A stretch of DNA of 64,000 nucleotides. It comes from Sphagnum compactum (taxonomy: Eukaryota > Bryophyta > Sphagnopsida > Sphagnales). The stretch's first letter is position 1. Each line of letters opens with the position of its first letter. The notes beneath the pieces were generated by a model. The model was not told the origin of the DNA and made no database searches. It saw only the letters and a program-made list of their open reading frames with translations. Location of the stretch: NCBI GenBank assembly GCA_965153455.1, contig OZ234494.1, positions 20,646,001 through 20,710,000 of the forward strand, written 5' to 3'. Positions 22,530 to 36,300 of the stretch are shown in pieces. The translations under genes and the position numbers were made by a program.

Positions 22530-23310
22530 GCCAGTCTTGAGGCCACCAAATAAGACGATATGGTGGTCACCAAATCACAGTGTCTAGAGGCCACCAAATA
22601 GGACAATCTAGTGGCCACCAAATCGCAGAATTTGGAAGCCACAAGATAGGTTGATCTAGTGGCCATTAGATTGCAAGATTTAAAGGCCACCAATTAGTCG
22701 ATCTAGTGGCCAACAGATCAACCTATCTAGTGACTATATCTTGAGGCCACCGGTTGGTCGATTTGGTGGCCACTAAATCATTGTATCTAGTGACAACTAA
22801 TTGATTTATCTAATGGCCACTAGATCGTTGTATCTGGCGATAATTAATGAACCTATCTGGTGGCCACTAGACCACAGGATCTAGAGGCCACTAGTTAGTT
22901 GATGTGGTGGCAAACGGATCGACTTATTTAACGACTGTATCTTGAAACCACCAGTTGGTTGATTTAATGGCCACCAAATCATTGTATCTAGTGGCAACTA
23001 ATCAACCTATCTAATGGACACTAGTTTGTTCTATCTTGTGGTAATTAATCAACCTATTTGGTGGCCACTAGATTGTTGTATTTGGTGACAACTAATCAAC
23101 CTATCTAGTGGCCACCAGATCATTGTATCCGATGTCAACTAATCGACTTAATTGGTTGCCACCAGATCGTCCTATCTGGTGGAAACTAATCGACCTATCT
23201 AGTGGCCACTAAATTGTCCTATCTGGTGGTTTTCAAATCACTGTATCTGGTAGCCACTAGGTACATTTATCTACTAGCCATTACATAAGCATAAATGAGG
23301 GCCACCAAAT
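22530..23310. repeat. GGTGGCCACC palindrome array A
   Basis: Fourteen or more GGCCAC cores, usually as (T/A)(A/G)GTGGCCAC(C/T)A(A/G)AT, occur in about 780 bp at roughly 35-60 bp spacing. They are joined by TTGTATCTGGTGG and CAACTAATCGACCTATC-type linkers. The array lies between the phosphatase pseudogene and further decayed exons upstream, so it may be intronic. No coding function is visible. Confidence 0.8.
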
Positions 23311-23459
23311 GCAATATATATGGCAATCAATGCAATAAAAGAAGGATATAAAACTATTTAGTGGCAACCAAATGCATATTATGCTTTAGAAACTATGAAA
23401 TATCTTATGTAAATGTATTCATAATTTAAAAAAATTGTACAATGTTTGATGAAAAAAGT

Positions 23460-26293
23460 TGTTAATTGTAATTTAATCTAATTCCAAATGGGTTCAACTC
23501 CTTCAGAAGAACTTGTTTGTTCATCTCCGTATTAATATCGTCATCATTGACATCATTGACATCCTTGACATCATCCTCCTTAGCAGCAATGGCTATGATG
23601 GTTCCATAGAATAGATGTTAGGCCATGCTAGTATATCATTGGATGGTATGTCATCGTCTATCATTCTCTTCTTTCTAGCCACATAAGATTGAAAATTCTT
23701 CGAGACCACCAAATTATTGCTATTTGTTCTCATGGTCACCTTTTTGATAACAACCCCACGAATATCCTTCCTCTTGTTTTTCTTCGTTATTGCAGGAATG
23801 GATGTATCCGCTTCTTGTAGTTCTTCTTCTACACTTGACCTTTGTTGTCTGAGATCTAAAGTTGGGGTCGGAGCACAAATTGCAAGGGGCGCTAGATTCG
23901 TATTATACAAAAACAACAAATTGATGATTGCAATCTCTTTAGCCTTGTCGAACAAGTCCATTGGAACGAACTCAAGAACCCGATCTTTTTTCTCTTACAA
24001 ATTGCATGGATATTGGTTAAGAATCTTAAATGGACAACAAACCTTAAAACATCCACATAGATGTAGGACTTGCGAGAACATACCATGCATAAATTTGTTG
24101 ACACTCCATCGCTGAAGATATTAAAGCATGTCATTCCACCACGCAAAAGTGGTTGCAAAATGAATCGAATGGCATCGGGGTTGAATTTGAACTTATACAA
24201 CCTTTGTTTTCTCGAGAATGGATAGTCATAGATGGGGACCCACACTAAAAAACACCTTGACACCAAAATCTATTCTTGCGCATACTTTCCTTCCTATGAA
24301 AGAAATAGGTAAGCATATACAAAGAGTGGCAAGTTCATCCATGAGCCCGATGACCTCAATAGAGAAACTTCTTACTTGGAAGCTTGGTAAAATCCATACT
24401 CTATAAAGATGTTGTCCATGAAGTCCTCTTCCTAAAGTGTTACAACCAAATTGTTAAAAAACTTTTGGTCGCAAATACATGCAATTGTTTTGAAATCGAC
24501 CTTCATGGATAACAAGTTCAAAAGTATGCTCTTCCAATCTGTTTAAGAATAGACATATGGGTCTTTGCTTAAAGAATTCATAATTGAGAAAACAACAAAT
24601 ATCCTCCTAGACTTATTGTTGAGGAAATCGACATTCCTTGGATAGCCGTCCACAACGTCCTTAAGGTTGTTGTTCCAAGAATGGATTGACCCTGTAATGT
24701 GACTTGAAGCACACAAGGCCAATCTGTGGGTTCCCGTCAATTGACCTTGAAATCCATTGCTTAAAAACCTTGTTAAATTCATTGGAAGGAGGATTTTTGG
24801 ATGGATTCATATGGATCTTCCCCTTGAAAAAATTATCGCTTAATGTCCTCTCTAGTAGCGCAAATAACACCTTACTATACTTATGTTGCAATTTTTTTCC
24901 ACATCTCTTCAATGTAAGGTTGTGGACTTTACATTGTTGGTTGAGGATGTCTATGGAATACCATGATCCCATTTCTAATCACCTTTCATTTCTTAACATT
25001 GTAACAGAATTCTATGATTCTCAAGAGGTGTAGGTTGCCTCCCATCATAAGCTGATCCCATAGCAAAATTACATGCACCTTCAAACCATGCACAAGCTTC
25101 ACCATGTGAGACTCCTTGAGTCCCACAAGGCAATTGAATATCGACTTTCCCACAGGCTGTGGTCTTGAAGGCAATTTTCCATACTGTTCCCACAACAACA
25201 AAATCTCCTTCCATTTTTCATAGAATATGTCCAAAAGCAATAGGACTGACATACATCCCTCCACCGATCAAATTGCAAACATAATTGTTAAGGAAGCCTC
25301 AAAGCTCTGCACAAAACCAGTAAAGCACATTAGATCATTTCAAATAGCAAACATTCAACATGGATTTCTTGTGGAAAATATTTCTTGAAAATCCATACCT
25401 TGTAAACTTGTGTTTTTTTTTGTTTTGTCTTAAGTTCTAGGCTTGGTCAACCAAACTCGATCCATATTTTTGAATGTGTGTTGAAGATTCTCCCTATATG
25501 AAGGGACTGAATTCTTCAACATATTTGGATTATTGAGGACATAAGAAAACATACAAAGCTTTACGGAATCAGCATTCTAAACGACAACAATACCAAAAGC
25601 CTAAAATTGCTCATGTATGTTGTCATTGACATCGTCCATCACGAGTATCTCCTAAGGAAATAAATCAACAAATTAGCTCGGAGGAATTAAACAAAACAAC
25701 TTAAGTAGTGGGTGGTGAATCGAAACAAAACACTATAGTATGGAAATTACCTCCATGACTTGGATTGTATATTGTCCACCCATAATAAAGAACATCAAAT
25801 TAAAAATAGCAGACCAGTTTCTTGGATGTGTTTCCAAAATCTTAGTTTGATCTTTTGGATCAACGTGAATAGCAAAAATTGGACATTGCGAATCGATGTA
25901 ATGGAACATCAAAATTCAATGTTTGATTTTGTTCTTGTGTGTATCGCTTAATGGGCGGTACACAATTTTCCCAAGAGGAGGCAGGAATCTATCCACAATA
26001 ACCTTTACCCCTTCAACAAGCTTGTTTCCAAGGGGGAAGCAGTCTGAGAATTCGTTCTTAATTGATTCATTGACATGCTTGCATTCAATTTTGTCAAGGC
26101 CCTTGGGATATTTCTTCATGATGATGTTATCAATCGTCTTCTCTCTTTTTTCTTCTATTGTCACCTCCATTTTTTGCTTTTTGGGAGCCTTAATCACTGA
26201 TGAGCCCTCAACATCAGTTTGAGTCGTTTCAAATGTTGTCACCATTTTGTTCTCCTTTTGGATGACTATCATAGTCACCATCTCATCCCACAT
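23460..26293 (-). pseudogene. Decayed multi-exon gene, unidentified, possibly upstream part of the phosphatase gene
   Basis: Several minus-strand stretches have coding flavour but shift frame and contain stops: 26293-25919 (Lys/Glu-rich, ending LVEGVKVIVDRFLPPLGKIV), 24972-24661 (KVHNLTLKRCGKKLQHKYSK), 23961-23593 (NKRKDIRGVVIKKVTM, a possible nuclear signal), and 23600-23465 (an Asp-rich stretch then KQVLLKELNPFGIRLN). They share orientation with the FCP1-like pseudogene and could be its 5' exons or a separate gene. I recognise no domain. GGCCACC arrays occupy the gaps between them. Confidence 0.3.
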
Positions 26294-26818
26294 TTGGTGG
26301 CCACCAAATTGTTACCATTAGTCTTCAAGGACGTAACAATCTAGTGGCCACCAAATCTTTACAAAGGCTAGTCCTTTAGGAAGTAACGATCTGGTGGCCA
26401 TTAGATCATTACTTCCTCTTAGGACTAACGTTGGTAATGATTTGGTGGCCACCACATTGTTACTTCCCTTTAGGACTAGCGTTGGTAATGATATGGTGGC
26501 CATTTGATCATTAGGTCTTCAAATATTAACCCTACAACGATCTAACAGCCACCAAATGTTAATATGGTTTTTGATGAGGGATGGTAGCTACTTAGTGGCC
26601 ATTAGATAATAAGTTATTTGAATATTGACTCTTCAACAATTTGGTGGCCACCAAATCTTATGCATCCTTGAAAACTAGGGTTGGTAACGATCTAGTGGCC
26701 ACCAGATTATTACCAATGCAAGGGTTTGTGTTGTTAGCAATCTGGTGGCCACTATATTGTTACCAATGCGAGGAGTTGTGTTGCTAACGATCTAATGGTC
26801 ACTAATGTGAGGAGTTGT
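26291..26818. repeat. GGTGGCCACC palindrome array B, left part
   Basis: Roughly a dozen copies of the GGCCAC core, including two perfect 18-bp palindromes ATTTGGTGGCCACCAAAT at 26292-26309 and 26639-26656. Linkers read TTACTTCC-TTAGGACTA-CGTTGGTAATGAT. The array is cut by the CACTA element at 26819 and resumes at 31217. Confidence 0.8.
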
Positions 26819-29800
26819 CACTAGTAGTAAACCCCCCTTTTAAAGCTAAAAGTTTTCAACTACATGACATTTGTAACTATGTTTCAACTTTTTTTTTAAT
26901 CTTAAAATAAAATTATGGCAATTACTAATTAGGTTGATTCATTTACTATATTGGTATATGGTTGAAAGCATTTTTCAATTGTAAGAACATTTGCCGAATA
27001 TTCCCAACATCGACAATGTCCCAAGCTGAACTTCCAACTATGTTGGTAAACAATGCGAAGCATGTTTCAACTAAAGGGGTCATTTTTGAAATATTCTTGG
27101 CATCTACGATTCTTTAGTTGGCACATAATCAAGACATTGACTAATGTTCAACTATTTTGGATGATAAAATGTATTAAAGGATGGATGAAATATGGTTTTG
27201 TTTGCAACTATCTCTTTCAACTAAATTAAATAACTAATAGGTAACTTTAATTTAATACATATAGTATTTTAATATTTTTAAAATTATGATAACATTAAAT
27301 TACATGTAAATTTTATTTGTATAGATGAATTTGTTTTGTGTGCATATAAATATTAAAATTTAATTTCAAAATAAAGTTTAATTTTTTTTTAAAAATATGT
27401 TAGGACTAATGTTTATGTTCAATACACATGTAATTTATTATTTCTATGCAGATCATTACAACATATCAATGATACATAATGAATAATATTGTGCAACTAT
27501 ATTTTTATTCATTTTTATACACATGATATCTTAATTTGTTTTGAATTATGATAAAAACTCATTAAACATCAATGTACCCTATGTCATTGGCCCAAGTTTG
27601 AATGCATTCAATTGAATTTACATTACAAACCCCTTTTTGCAATTTGTTTGAATTTCTAACAACAATACGTACCCACCAAAAATTCAATAATATTGTTCAC
27701 ATTTTAGGTCTCAAAATTACAAAATCAACTTTATTAAATCAAACTTGGTGAGGGCTTTCCAACAATACCAATAGCGCCCCCAAATTCCAATATAGTTTTC
27801 AATCTTGGTTTTGAAAAAAAATCAATGAAAAAATGGTTGAATAATCAATAGATTCCACAATGTAGCTCCAACCATTGTAAACCAAGTCGTTGCACCCCTA
27901 TTCATTAAGAATTTTTTGATGATAAGTTCCGTAACATAACCTAAAACACCATGGTTTGGGAGATATCATTATGACAAAACAAAACAAACTACCTTCCTTC
28001 GTGGATAAATAAGGTAACATGTCTTGTTGGCCCTAAGTGTGAACACACTCAACTCATTTTCCCCTAAAAAACCCAATTTGTTATAATTTTTTTGAATTTT
28101 CAACAACAAAATTCATTCAAAATTCAATATCTTCCACACCTTAAGAATGAAAAATATGAAATAAATTTCATTAAATCTAACTCAACGATTACTTTCCAAT
28201 AACACCAAGTACACCTTTGAGTTTGAGTAAAATTTCTATTTATGATTTTATTAATGTTTATTAAGAAAATGGTTCAATAATCAATAACCTTTGCATTGTA
28301 GCTCCAAAAAATTTCAACCCACGTCTATGCACCCTTATTCATTGTTAGGTTTTCGAAGATATCAATAGCATTATAATAAGTAATTTGGTTTGGGAAATTT
28401 CAACATAAATAGAATAAAACGAAAAAAACTATCTACCTTCATTAATAGATTAAATTATGTGTAAATTATCTTTGTATAAAATGAAAGGTTATGTATGATG
28501 CAAATATTTTTTATGCACACAAATAATAAAATTTTATTTAAAGAAATTGAAAAAAAATCTGAAATATAAATTTGTAATAATGTGCATGTTTAATACACCT
28601 AATTATTATTTATATGTAAATTGGATTTTAGTTTACAACATATCAAATAATGATACATAATTAATATTTTTTGTGGAACTCTAATGTTTATTAATCTTTA
28701 TAGACATGATAAATATTTGCTTTAAATTGCAATAAAAATTCATTAAACATCAAAACTACATGTAAATTTTTTTTGTATACATGAATGATAACATGTATGA
28801 TGAATTTTTTTGTGCATATAAATATTACACTTTGATTTGAAAATAAAATTTAAATTTGAAATATAAGTCAAATTCATAATGTGTATGTTCAATACATGCA
28901 TAATTTATAATTTCTATCTAAATTCAACTTTAGTTTACAATATATCAAGTAAGGATATTTAAGTAATATTTTTTTGGAATATGTTCAATACATGTGTAAT
29001 TTATTATTTCTATAGATTCAATGTTAGTTTACAACATATCATGTAATGACACATAATTAATATTTTTATAATTAGTATTTTTATTCTAATTTTTGCCATT
29101 AGTTGCAATTTTTTTTCATTTATCAAATTTCCTTATTTATTTATTTATGATTAAATTATAATATTTTTAGAATAATTATTAAAGGTACTTAATAAATTAT
29201 CAGATAATTTCAGAAATTATTGTTATTTAACACTACTATACTATAAAATATTTTATTATTTAATATTTATTATACTAGGTCATTTAATAGTTCCAACAAG
29301 TTAGAAAGAAATATGAATAAATAACTAGCCTAACCTAACTACTAGCTACAATATTATTATTAATGTTTTTTTTGTAATTGTAGTCAATTATTAATTATCA
29401 CAACATTATAATAATAATAATAATTAAAATGTAATCTAGAATTTATTATTGAATATTTATATTTGAGTTAATTATTTGATTTATGAAATGTTAATAATAA
29501 TTTATAATGAATTTGAAAAAATATTCAATGATAATTAATCATTCAATAAATAAATACATTTAATTGTTGATTAAAAAAACTAATTACCATATTATTTAAT
29601 AAATGATGATAATATGTTTGATTGTTTAATTATATAACTATAGAGTTAAAAGTAGTTGATGAATAAGTAATTAAGTAATTAAGGTAAGAAGCTAGACCTA
29701 GGCTAAGTAGATTATTAATTTAGGTTTAGGCCTAACTAACTTTAGACTAACTTGTACAACTAGATTACAACTATTTGAGTTATAATTAGGTTACAACTGG

Positions 29801-31216
29801 GTTATAATTAGTGTAGATAACAAATGGTAATTTATCATCAAACACTTTCAAGATTTCCCTCATTTCAACACCAAATTGAACCTTTTTTTTGTCATTGGAA
29901 GCGCAAAACAGAGAGCTACGAATGTTCTTTAAACCTCAAAAACAAAGGAACAGAGTAGAGAGTGCAGGAAAAGAAAGAATGATATTTTGTCTCTAGACCC
30001 CCTTTACTTCCAGCAACTATATTTTGCTCATTTCTCATTCATTTTGAACAATTTCAAAGGTTATAAATGTGTTATCTCAAAATCTATAAAACTTGTTTAA
30101 AATGAAAAATCAGAAAAACAATAATTGAAGAGTTTAAGCTTCAAAATCATACTGAACATTTATGAAAAAATCCAAAGCACAACCCCCTTCACTTTGAAAG
30201 GGCATACCTTGTTCATTTTCCATTAGATTGTAGTGTTTTTTACAGATTTTAGATATGTCAAGTGGAAGACTACAAAATTGTTTGAAATTTCAAAAGGAAC
30301 AAACCATGGACAAGAGAATTATAATGATCCAATATCGTTAAGTGTTTGGTGATAGGTGTGTTTACCCTAGGTCACAATTAATTTTTTATCCCATATTCTT
30401 TGGTTTCCATTCCATGAATCCAAATTATATAAAGGAGTGCACTAGGATTGTTTGAGAACACAATAAACATGAAAATCTAATAGCCATTTGGGATAAACTA
30501 ATAAAAAAGGTTTAACCCTAAAGGTTAAACCAAATGAAATAGGATTTCATTTATTAATTACTATGTGGTTTAAGGTCTAGGCCTAACATAGGTGCCTAGA
30601 TCTAGCCCTAACTTAAGCCTAAATTAAATGGCCTATGTTTAGGTTTAACCTAGTGCTTAGGTTTAGACTTAACCTATGCTTAGGCACCATGTGGCCTAAA
30701 CTATTGATGTGGATGTGTCATGTTTCATTTAATTATTTGTTGACCCCAAAATTTGTGAGCATGCTAGGTGTCATTTAACTATTTGTTGACCCCACATTTT
30801 ATGAATGTGCCATGTGTCAACATTGTGAATGTGCCACATGTTGCCAACCACTAGCCAGATGTTTGATTTACATAGTTGCAACCTAGTTGAAATTGTAATT
30901 ATATTTTTGGTTGATGTCATGCTTAGTTAGTGGATGAAATTCATCCATTAATCGAATGTAGTTGACAACATCCCTCAACTATATTGGTAGAGCAATTTTC
31001 AACTCAATTGGTAAATAGTGGCACATAGTGGCTATTGTGTGGTGTTGACATGTGGCATACACTTTCAACTATAATTTCACTTTTGACTTTACTTTTCGAC
31101 ATTATTAGTTAGCAATTGCAAAAAATAAATTACAACTATATGTGTAGTTTTTGACTTTATTTTAGTTGAACAGTAGTTAAAAACGTAGTTGCAAAAGGAG
31201 GGGTTTTCTACTAGTG
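26819..31216. mobile_element. 4.4-kb non-autonomous CACTA element
   Basis: The left end CACTAGTAGTAAACCCCCCT and the complement of the right end, CACTAGTAGAAAACCCCTCC, match for about 25 bp with a few differences. The flanking TGT (26816-26818 and 31217-31219) is a perfect 3-bp target duplication. Removing the element rejoins GAGGAGTTGT with GTTGCTAGCAATCTGG, restoring the repeat unit seen intact near 26770. The interior is extremely AT-rich with no credible ORF. AGTTGAAA/TTTCAACT-type motifs cluster near both ends, resembling subterminal repeats. It has no transposase, so it must rely on one in trans; its termini differ from those of the 12-kb element. Confidence 0.92.
27290..29065. repeat. 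Internal AT-rich repeats of the 4.4-kb CACTA element
   Basis: Blocks of the type TACACATGTAATTTATTATT followed by TTACAACATATCAA-TGATACATAA recur near 27420, 28595, 28895 and 28990. A longer module (27580-27800) recurs at about 28020-28230. These explain the length of the element without any coding content. Confidence 0.55.
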
Positions 31217-31310
31217 TGTGTTGCTAGCAATCTGGTGGCCACAAGATCTTCATTTATATGAAAGATGGAGTTAGAGATCTAGCAACCACTAGATCGTTTT
31301 GTCCTGGTTT
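31217..31310. repeat. GGTGGCCACC palindrome array B, right part
   Basis: Continuation of array B after the CACTA insertion. The sequence TGTTGCTAGCAATCTGGTGG matches units left of the element near 26735 and 26780. Confidence 0.75.
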
Positions 31311-33080
31311 GTGTGGATATCCCTAGAAATTAATCGTGTTTAAAAAATAAATTACTCCATTGACCTTAAAATCACTAAACCTAATGTGTTCACTTAAATG
31401 TTTTTTCATGAACCTACAATGAAATCCAAAAACTTGGATCGAAATGCATAATCCTCAAGTCTAGTTCAATGTTCTAGTCGTGAAGTTTATGTCCAATTGA
31501 TATCTGCATGTGATCTTACTTCTGCATTGTGTTGAGGTTTCTATTTAATGACATTTTTCAGTAATTTGTATCAAACGAAGGAGTGTCCTAGTAGAGCGTG
31601 ATCCTAATTCGTTGTGTTCATGCACTATTACTTTTTTTCCTATCCTACGAAACAAAATTGAATTGCATAGGACCGAGGAATCAAGGACATATCTTATTTC
31701 TGCCATTAGAAGAGGCATGTCTTATCCTTGGCTCAACTGTTATGTAATAGTTCTGGAAACAACAATAGATAACTTTAGCACAATGCTAGTTGAATGTTGT
31801 TTCAACATGGGTACATATTAAAGAGATGTGAAAGAAATTAAGAAGGTTGAAGGATTGACTATCATACGATTTACGCTTCAAGGACTTAGGGTTCATGATA
31901 GTCTCAACTGTCTTAGTTGGAGTACTCGGTGTAGGATCAAACCTAAGCCACTAAACCTTTATCTAGAAGCAAATCGACAAAGCCAAGCTCCAATTGGTGT
32001 CAAAAATATTTCCCTTCGCTTCTATGGGTTATTTCAAAATGAGATAAGCACATGCAATGAGCCAAAATTGAAAAGCAAGGCCATTGAAACAATGACATTA
32101 CAATCTACTAGAAGCATAAAATTCTATGGATTTTTTACATTTTTAGGAAGGACATTGATGTTGATTATTTAAATTGTGTAAAATTTAAAAAGAGTTCTTC
32201 AGCAAGATATTCCAACTTGTCAGAAAACTATGCACGAATTAGATAACACATTGTAGGAGAACTATATAGGAAGGAAATTCAATTACAACAAGAGCTCTGC
32301 AAGCAAAAGAAATTGTAGGTTTCCAAGAGGTTTGTAGACCTAGGAAGTTGCAAGTTCCAAAAGGGTTTTAAAAAAAATTCAAACTTGTAAGAAGGTTTTT
32401 TTGCATCGCCTCCATGTCTGCAAGAATTTCTTTATGTCAAGCACCTCGCCATGACTTGGTGCTTCCTTTAGTGCTCCCTTTCCTGGCCTAACTCCTCTAC
32501 TTGTTTTTTTTCCTCACAAGAAGAAGAAGAAGTAACTAGAAAAGTTTAATTTAATTAGAAAATGAAAAGAAAAAAATGAGATGAGATGTGAAAAGAGATA
32601 AAACAAAAGCCTAATTTGAAGTGTCGAAGCTAAAAAGCTCTGGAGATGAGAAAAGAGGTATAAGTAAAAAAGTTGTGAAATTGATTAAAAGAATGAGATT
32701 GAGGGGGAGGATGGGGAAAAAGTGGAAGGAATTAAAAGGGGGTTTACCATATGTTGCCACCTCCTCATCTCCAACCCTTGCAATTATGAATTTTCAAACG
32801 ACAATAGGGTTTCACTATTTTCAAATTTGTATTAATATGTTAAAGTGGCGATATTCCATATTTAGGTTTAGACAAAAAATTCTTACTACATCTATAATTC
32901 AGCAGCCTACTGAAACTTATTAGAAAAGTTTTGTGATATGTGAAGTTTTTTCTTCCAAAATATATTGAATTTGGGCTATTTCACCCATGATTTGTTTTTT
33001 TAATCCAAATTATTTTTTGTCATGTTGAATGTTGACGACATTTCAAATGACGGTTTTTTTTAAGTGTTGCCATATTCTGG
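31311..33080. other. No gene recognised
   Basis: AT-rich sequence with a few short frames (for example 31828-32172) that lack recognisable motifs or splice context. A Lys-rich frame at 32621-32923 is low-complexity. I support no gene here. Confidence 0.4.
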
Positions 33081-33089
33081 CCACTTTTT

Positions 33090-33345
33090 CATAAACAAAA
33101 CATTTCTAAAGAATAATTTGGAAAGAATGTTCCAAGTTAAATGCAAAAAGAATATTCTAGACTAATTCAGAAGGGATGTTCTCGAATAATTTAGAAAGAA
33201 TATTCCAAATAATTCAAAAGGAATATTGCATAATAATTTGGAATGAATATTCCAAAGTTATTTAGCACAAATTATATTCCAAAATAATTGAGAAAGAATA
33301 TTTCAGAATAACTTAGAAATAAAAAACATTCGGGAATATTTCAAT
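33090..33345. repeat. Degenerate GAATATTCC tandem repeat
   Basis: Roughly 30-bp units (AATTTAGAAAGAATATTCCA and variants) repeat about eight times. Each has a GAANNTTC core, which happens to match the heat-shock element half-site pattern. No gene follows closely, so a regulatory role is not supported. Confidence 0.6.
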
Positions 33346-36300
33346 AAATTTTTGAAATGATAAATTTAATCAATTTAGCTACTTTATATTAATATGTGAC
33401 ATGGATATATCCTATTGATTTTGAGGTTTTCAAGATGTTATTCGAGTTTTTTTGTCTTGAAGCTCCTAATTCTAGAAGTGTTGTAAGATTTATGTCATTC
33501 CAAACTCTTGAAATATTGAGGGATGAAAGCTTTAAGGTTTAGTGGTTGTAGTCTATAGATTATAGTGTAGACCATAGGGTTAAATATTGGTTGCTTACAA
33601 CAAAGTTGGTTTTTATTGATTATTGACAACGAAGTCAATGGAGATTGATGCTATAAATAACCAAACTAATTATAGGGCTGACAGGTGGTAAATCCTAATA
33701 TTCTACCATTGGTTCAATTGTAGTTTCTGTTCTTGTACATGTTTATTTCCATTCATGCAAAATTTGTAATAGAAATTCATACATCATCCATAATATTTCA
33801 ACAACCACATGTAAAGAAGAGTAATAAATACTATAAAAAATACAAAAAATAAAAATAAAAGATCATGGTTCTATCTTCAACTATTCTATTCTCTCTTGTC
33901 TTTGCACTCCCACACTGGTACTCACTCTTGGAAAAGAAAATAACTCCCACATAAATTTAAATTCCAACTCAACAAGGTAATCTGCCCTACCATGTAATTA
34001 CTGATTCACCTACTTTGTCTAGCTTGTTTCAGAATAAACATTACACTTTTACCTTTTTTTTATGTTTATATGGTTTGATTATTATAGTACAATCTTGCCC
34101 TTAACAATGGGGTGAATGTATTTCGTGGTGTTCGAATAGATTTATGGCTTAAATTGAAAGAGGAGAACATTACACCTTGAATCATGATTGGTGTGCATTG
34201 TATGGACTACTACACCAATTTCAAAGTCCAAAATGTTTCTAAAATGTCGGCACAAATATTGAATGTGTGCTATAATGTTTGTATGCATACTATTACCATT
34301 ACTTTAGACCCAATCTCTAGAGTTTTTTCATGTATATAAAACTTAATTATAGAAGCCTTTTGAAAAGTCCAAAATTAACAATTAACCATTTGAAAGTTGG
34401 CAAATTTAGAAACATATTAAATTCATTAGGGGGCCAACAAATGTTGTAACAACAAATATTTATCATCAAGAAATTGATGATAAATATTCAAAAAATATAT
34501 ATCATCAATTTCTTGAATTTCTCAAAACGGTGAATTTTTTGAGATAAACATGTAATTTTTACTTTATTTAATTTTATGAAAAAAAGAAATCACCGTAATT
34601 TGTTTTTAAGAAGCACAATGTGTGGCCATACATCATTAGTTTATTTGACATTGATGGTGAAAATGGAAAAAATTACATTGATAATTTAATCTTTTTTATC
34701 CAACATACAAAAATAAACTTTAATATTTCAATTTCATCAATAAGGCTCATTATTTTGTAAATTTCTTCATTTACCAATTTTTTTTCATGATAATCCATTT
34801 TTATATTGAAAATTGGGAAGTTCAAAATTCATTACATTCATAGATATTGAAATTTATGTTTTATCTTATAATCCTCAAACTTTTACATTGTAGTAAATAT
34901 TTGGTTACATTAGACATTTAACATCAAAAGACTTCATTTTTTTTTACAAATATGAATGTAATGCCCTTGGCCCCAAGGGTAAGTTTCTTTTATGTTGCCA
35001 TATAGTTCAAGTAAATTTTCATCATGATTTGTCCCATATTTTTAAAAAATAAAAATTCATGTCCATGTAGGTGGACAATGCCATGGAAAGGAGGTAGGTA
35101 TTTACTCTTGAAAAAGGTAGATTTTAAAATTATTTTAATATATAAACATGGGCATGAAAATTACATGTTAATATTGCCTTTTCATATTCACGTAGGTGAG
35201 AAGGACAAAGGAGTGAGGTAGATAAGCTTGGAAGAAGTAGGTTTGGAGAACCCTAATCAAAATATACGGACACCATTTTCCAAAAAAAAGGTTAGGAAAG
35301 GAAGTTACTATTTGACAAAAGGTAGATCCCATGAAGAAATAAAATAAGTTCATTTGATATCTAAACTAGTTATTCATAAATGATTCATGTTCACATGGAT
35401 GATTATGTTTCTACCATGGTAAATGTCGATGTTATATTTATTTAATATTATGTGAGAAGTTAAGATTTTGTCAAGATTTTGTTCCAATCACTTGTCATGA
35501 AAACATAATGCAAGTTTCAATTATGTTACACATCACTTTTAGTTCTTAATTCAACACTTTTAGTTATAAATTGTGAGATATATTTGCTTATAATATTGCA
35601 AGGTTTATTACCCTTGCCATTTGTTCCAAATATATTTGAATATTAGGTTTTTAAACTTTCACTATATTCTTTGTAGAAATAATCTTGACAGCACATACAA
35701 AACAAAGTTTGAATTAAGTAGAGTAGGCTTGTCACCCATGGTCAACCATTAGGGTTCTTTCAAATTGCAGAAAATTGATAAGTTCTTTATCAAAATCAAA
35801 TTCGATTGAGTTGTTGCGATTTGTTCACATTATGCATCATAATCCCCTTTTATGTATAGCTACCAAAATATCAAGATTCATATGATTTTCTCAAATGAAT
35901 ATGTACATTTATATTAAATACTATTGGTTCCCATTACATTAGCATGCTACTTGATGCTCATATACATGACACATTGTGATCCTCTAAACATCCTACAAAA
36001 TGGGGAGTTCACATCCTTGGTGTCCACTTTGAACTTCATCATCCATTAGACATGATTGCCAATGGCATTAATACTTTAATACCATATTATTGGATTTGTG
36101 TGCAAGGAGGTGTCCAAGTTTTGGATCCTACAATTTACAACCCACCTTCAAATGCCAACATTACTTCCATTATGCATATGAATTTTTATAGGAACACATA
36201 TTTAGCCTTGAGGGTATGTGCTCAAATATATTCATGAAGGCAAAAATCAAAGTTCATAAACAATAATATGTAGGATTGTTGATCATGATTTATTATAACA

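Noticed and set aside
22530-23310. CRISPR-like regularly spaced repeats
   Set aside because: Repeat and spacer both vary and spacing is uneven, no cas genes exist, and the setting is a eukaryotic genome.
32621-32923. Lys/Arg-rich 100-residue plus-strand frame
   Set aside because: Low-complexity purine-rich sequence without motif, splice edge or neighbours supporting a gene.
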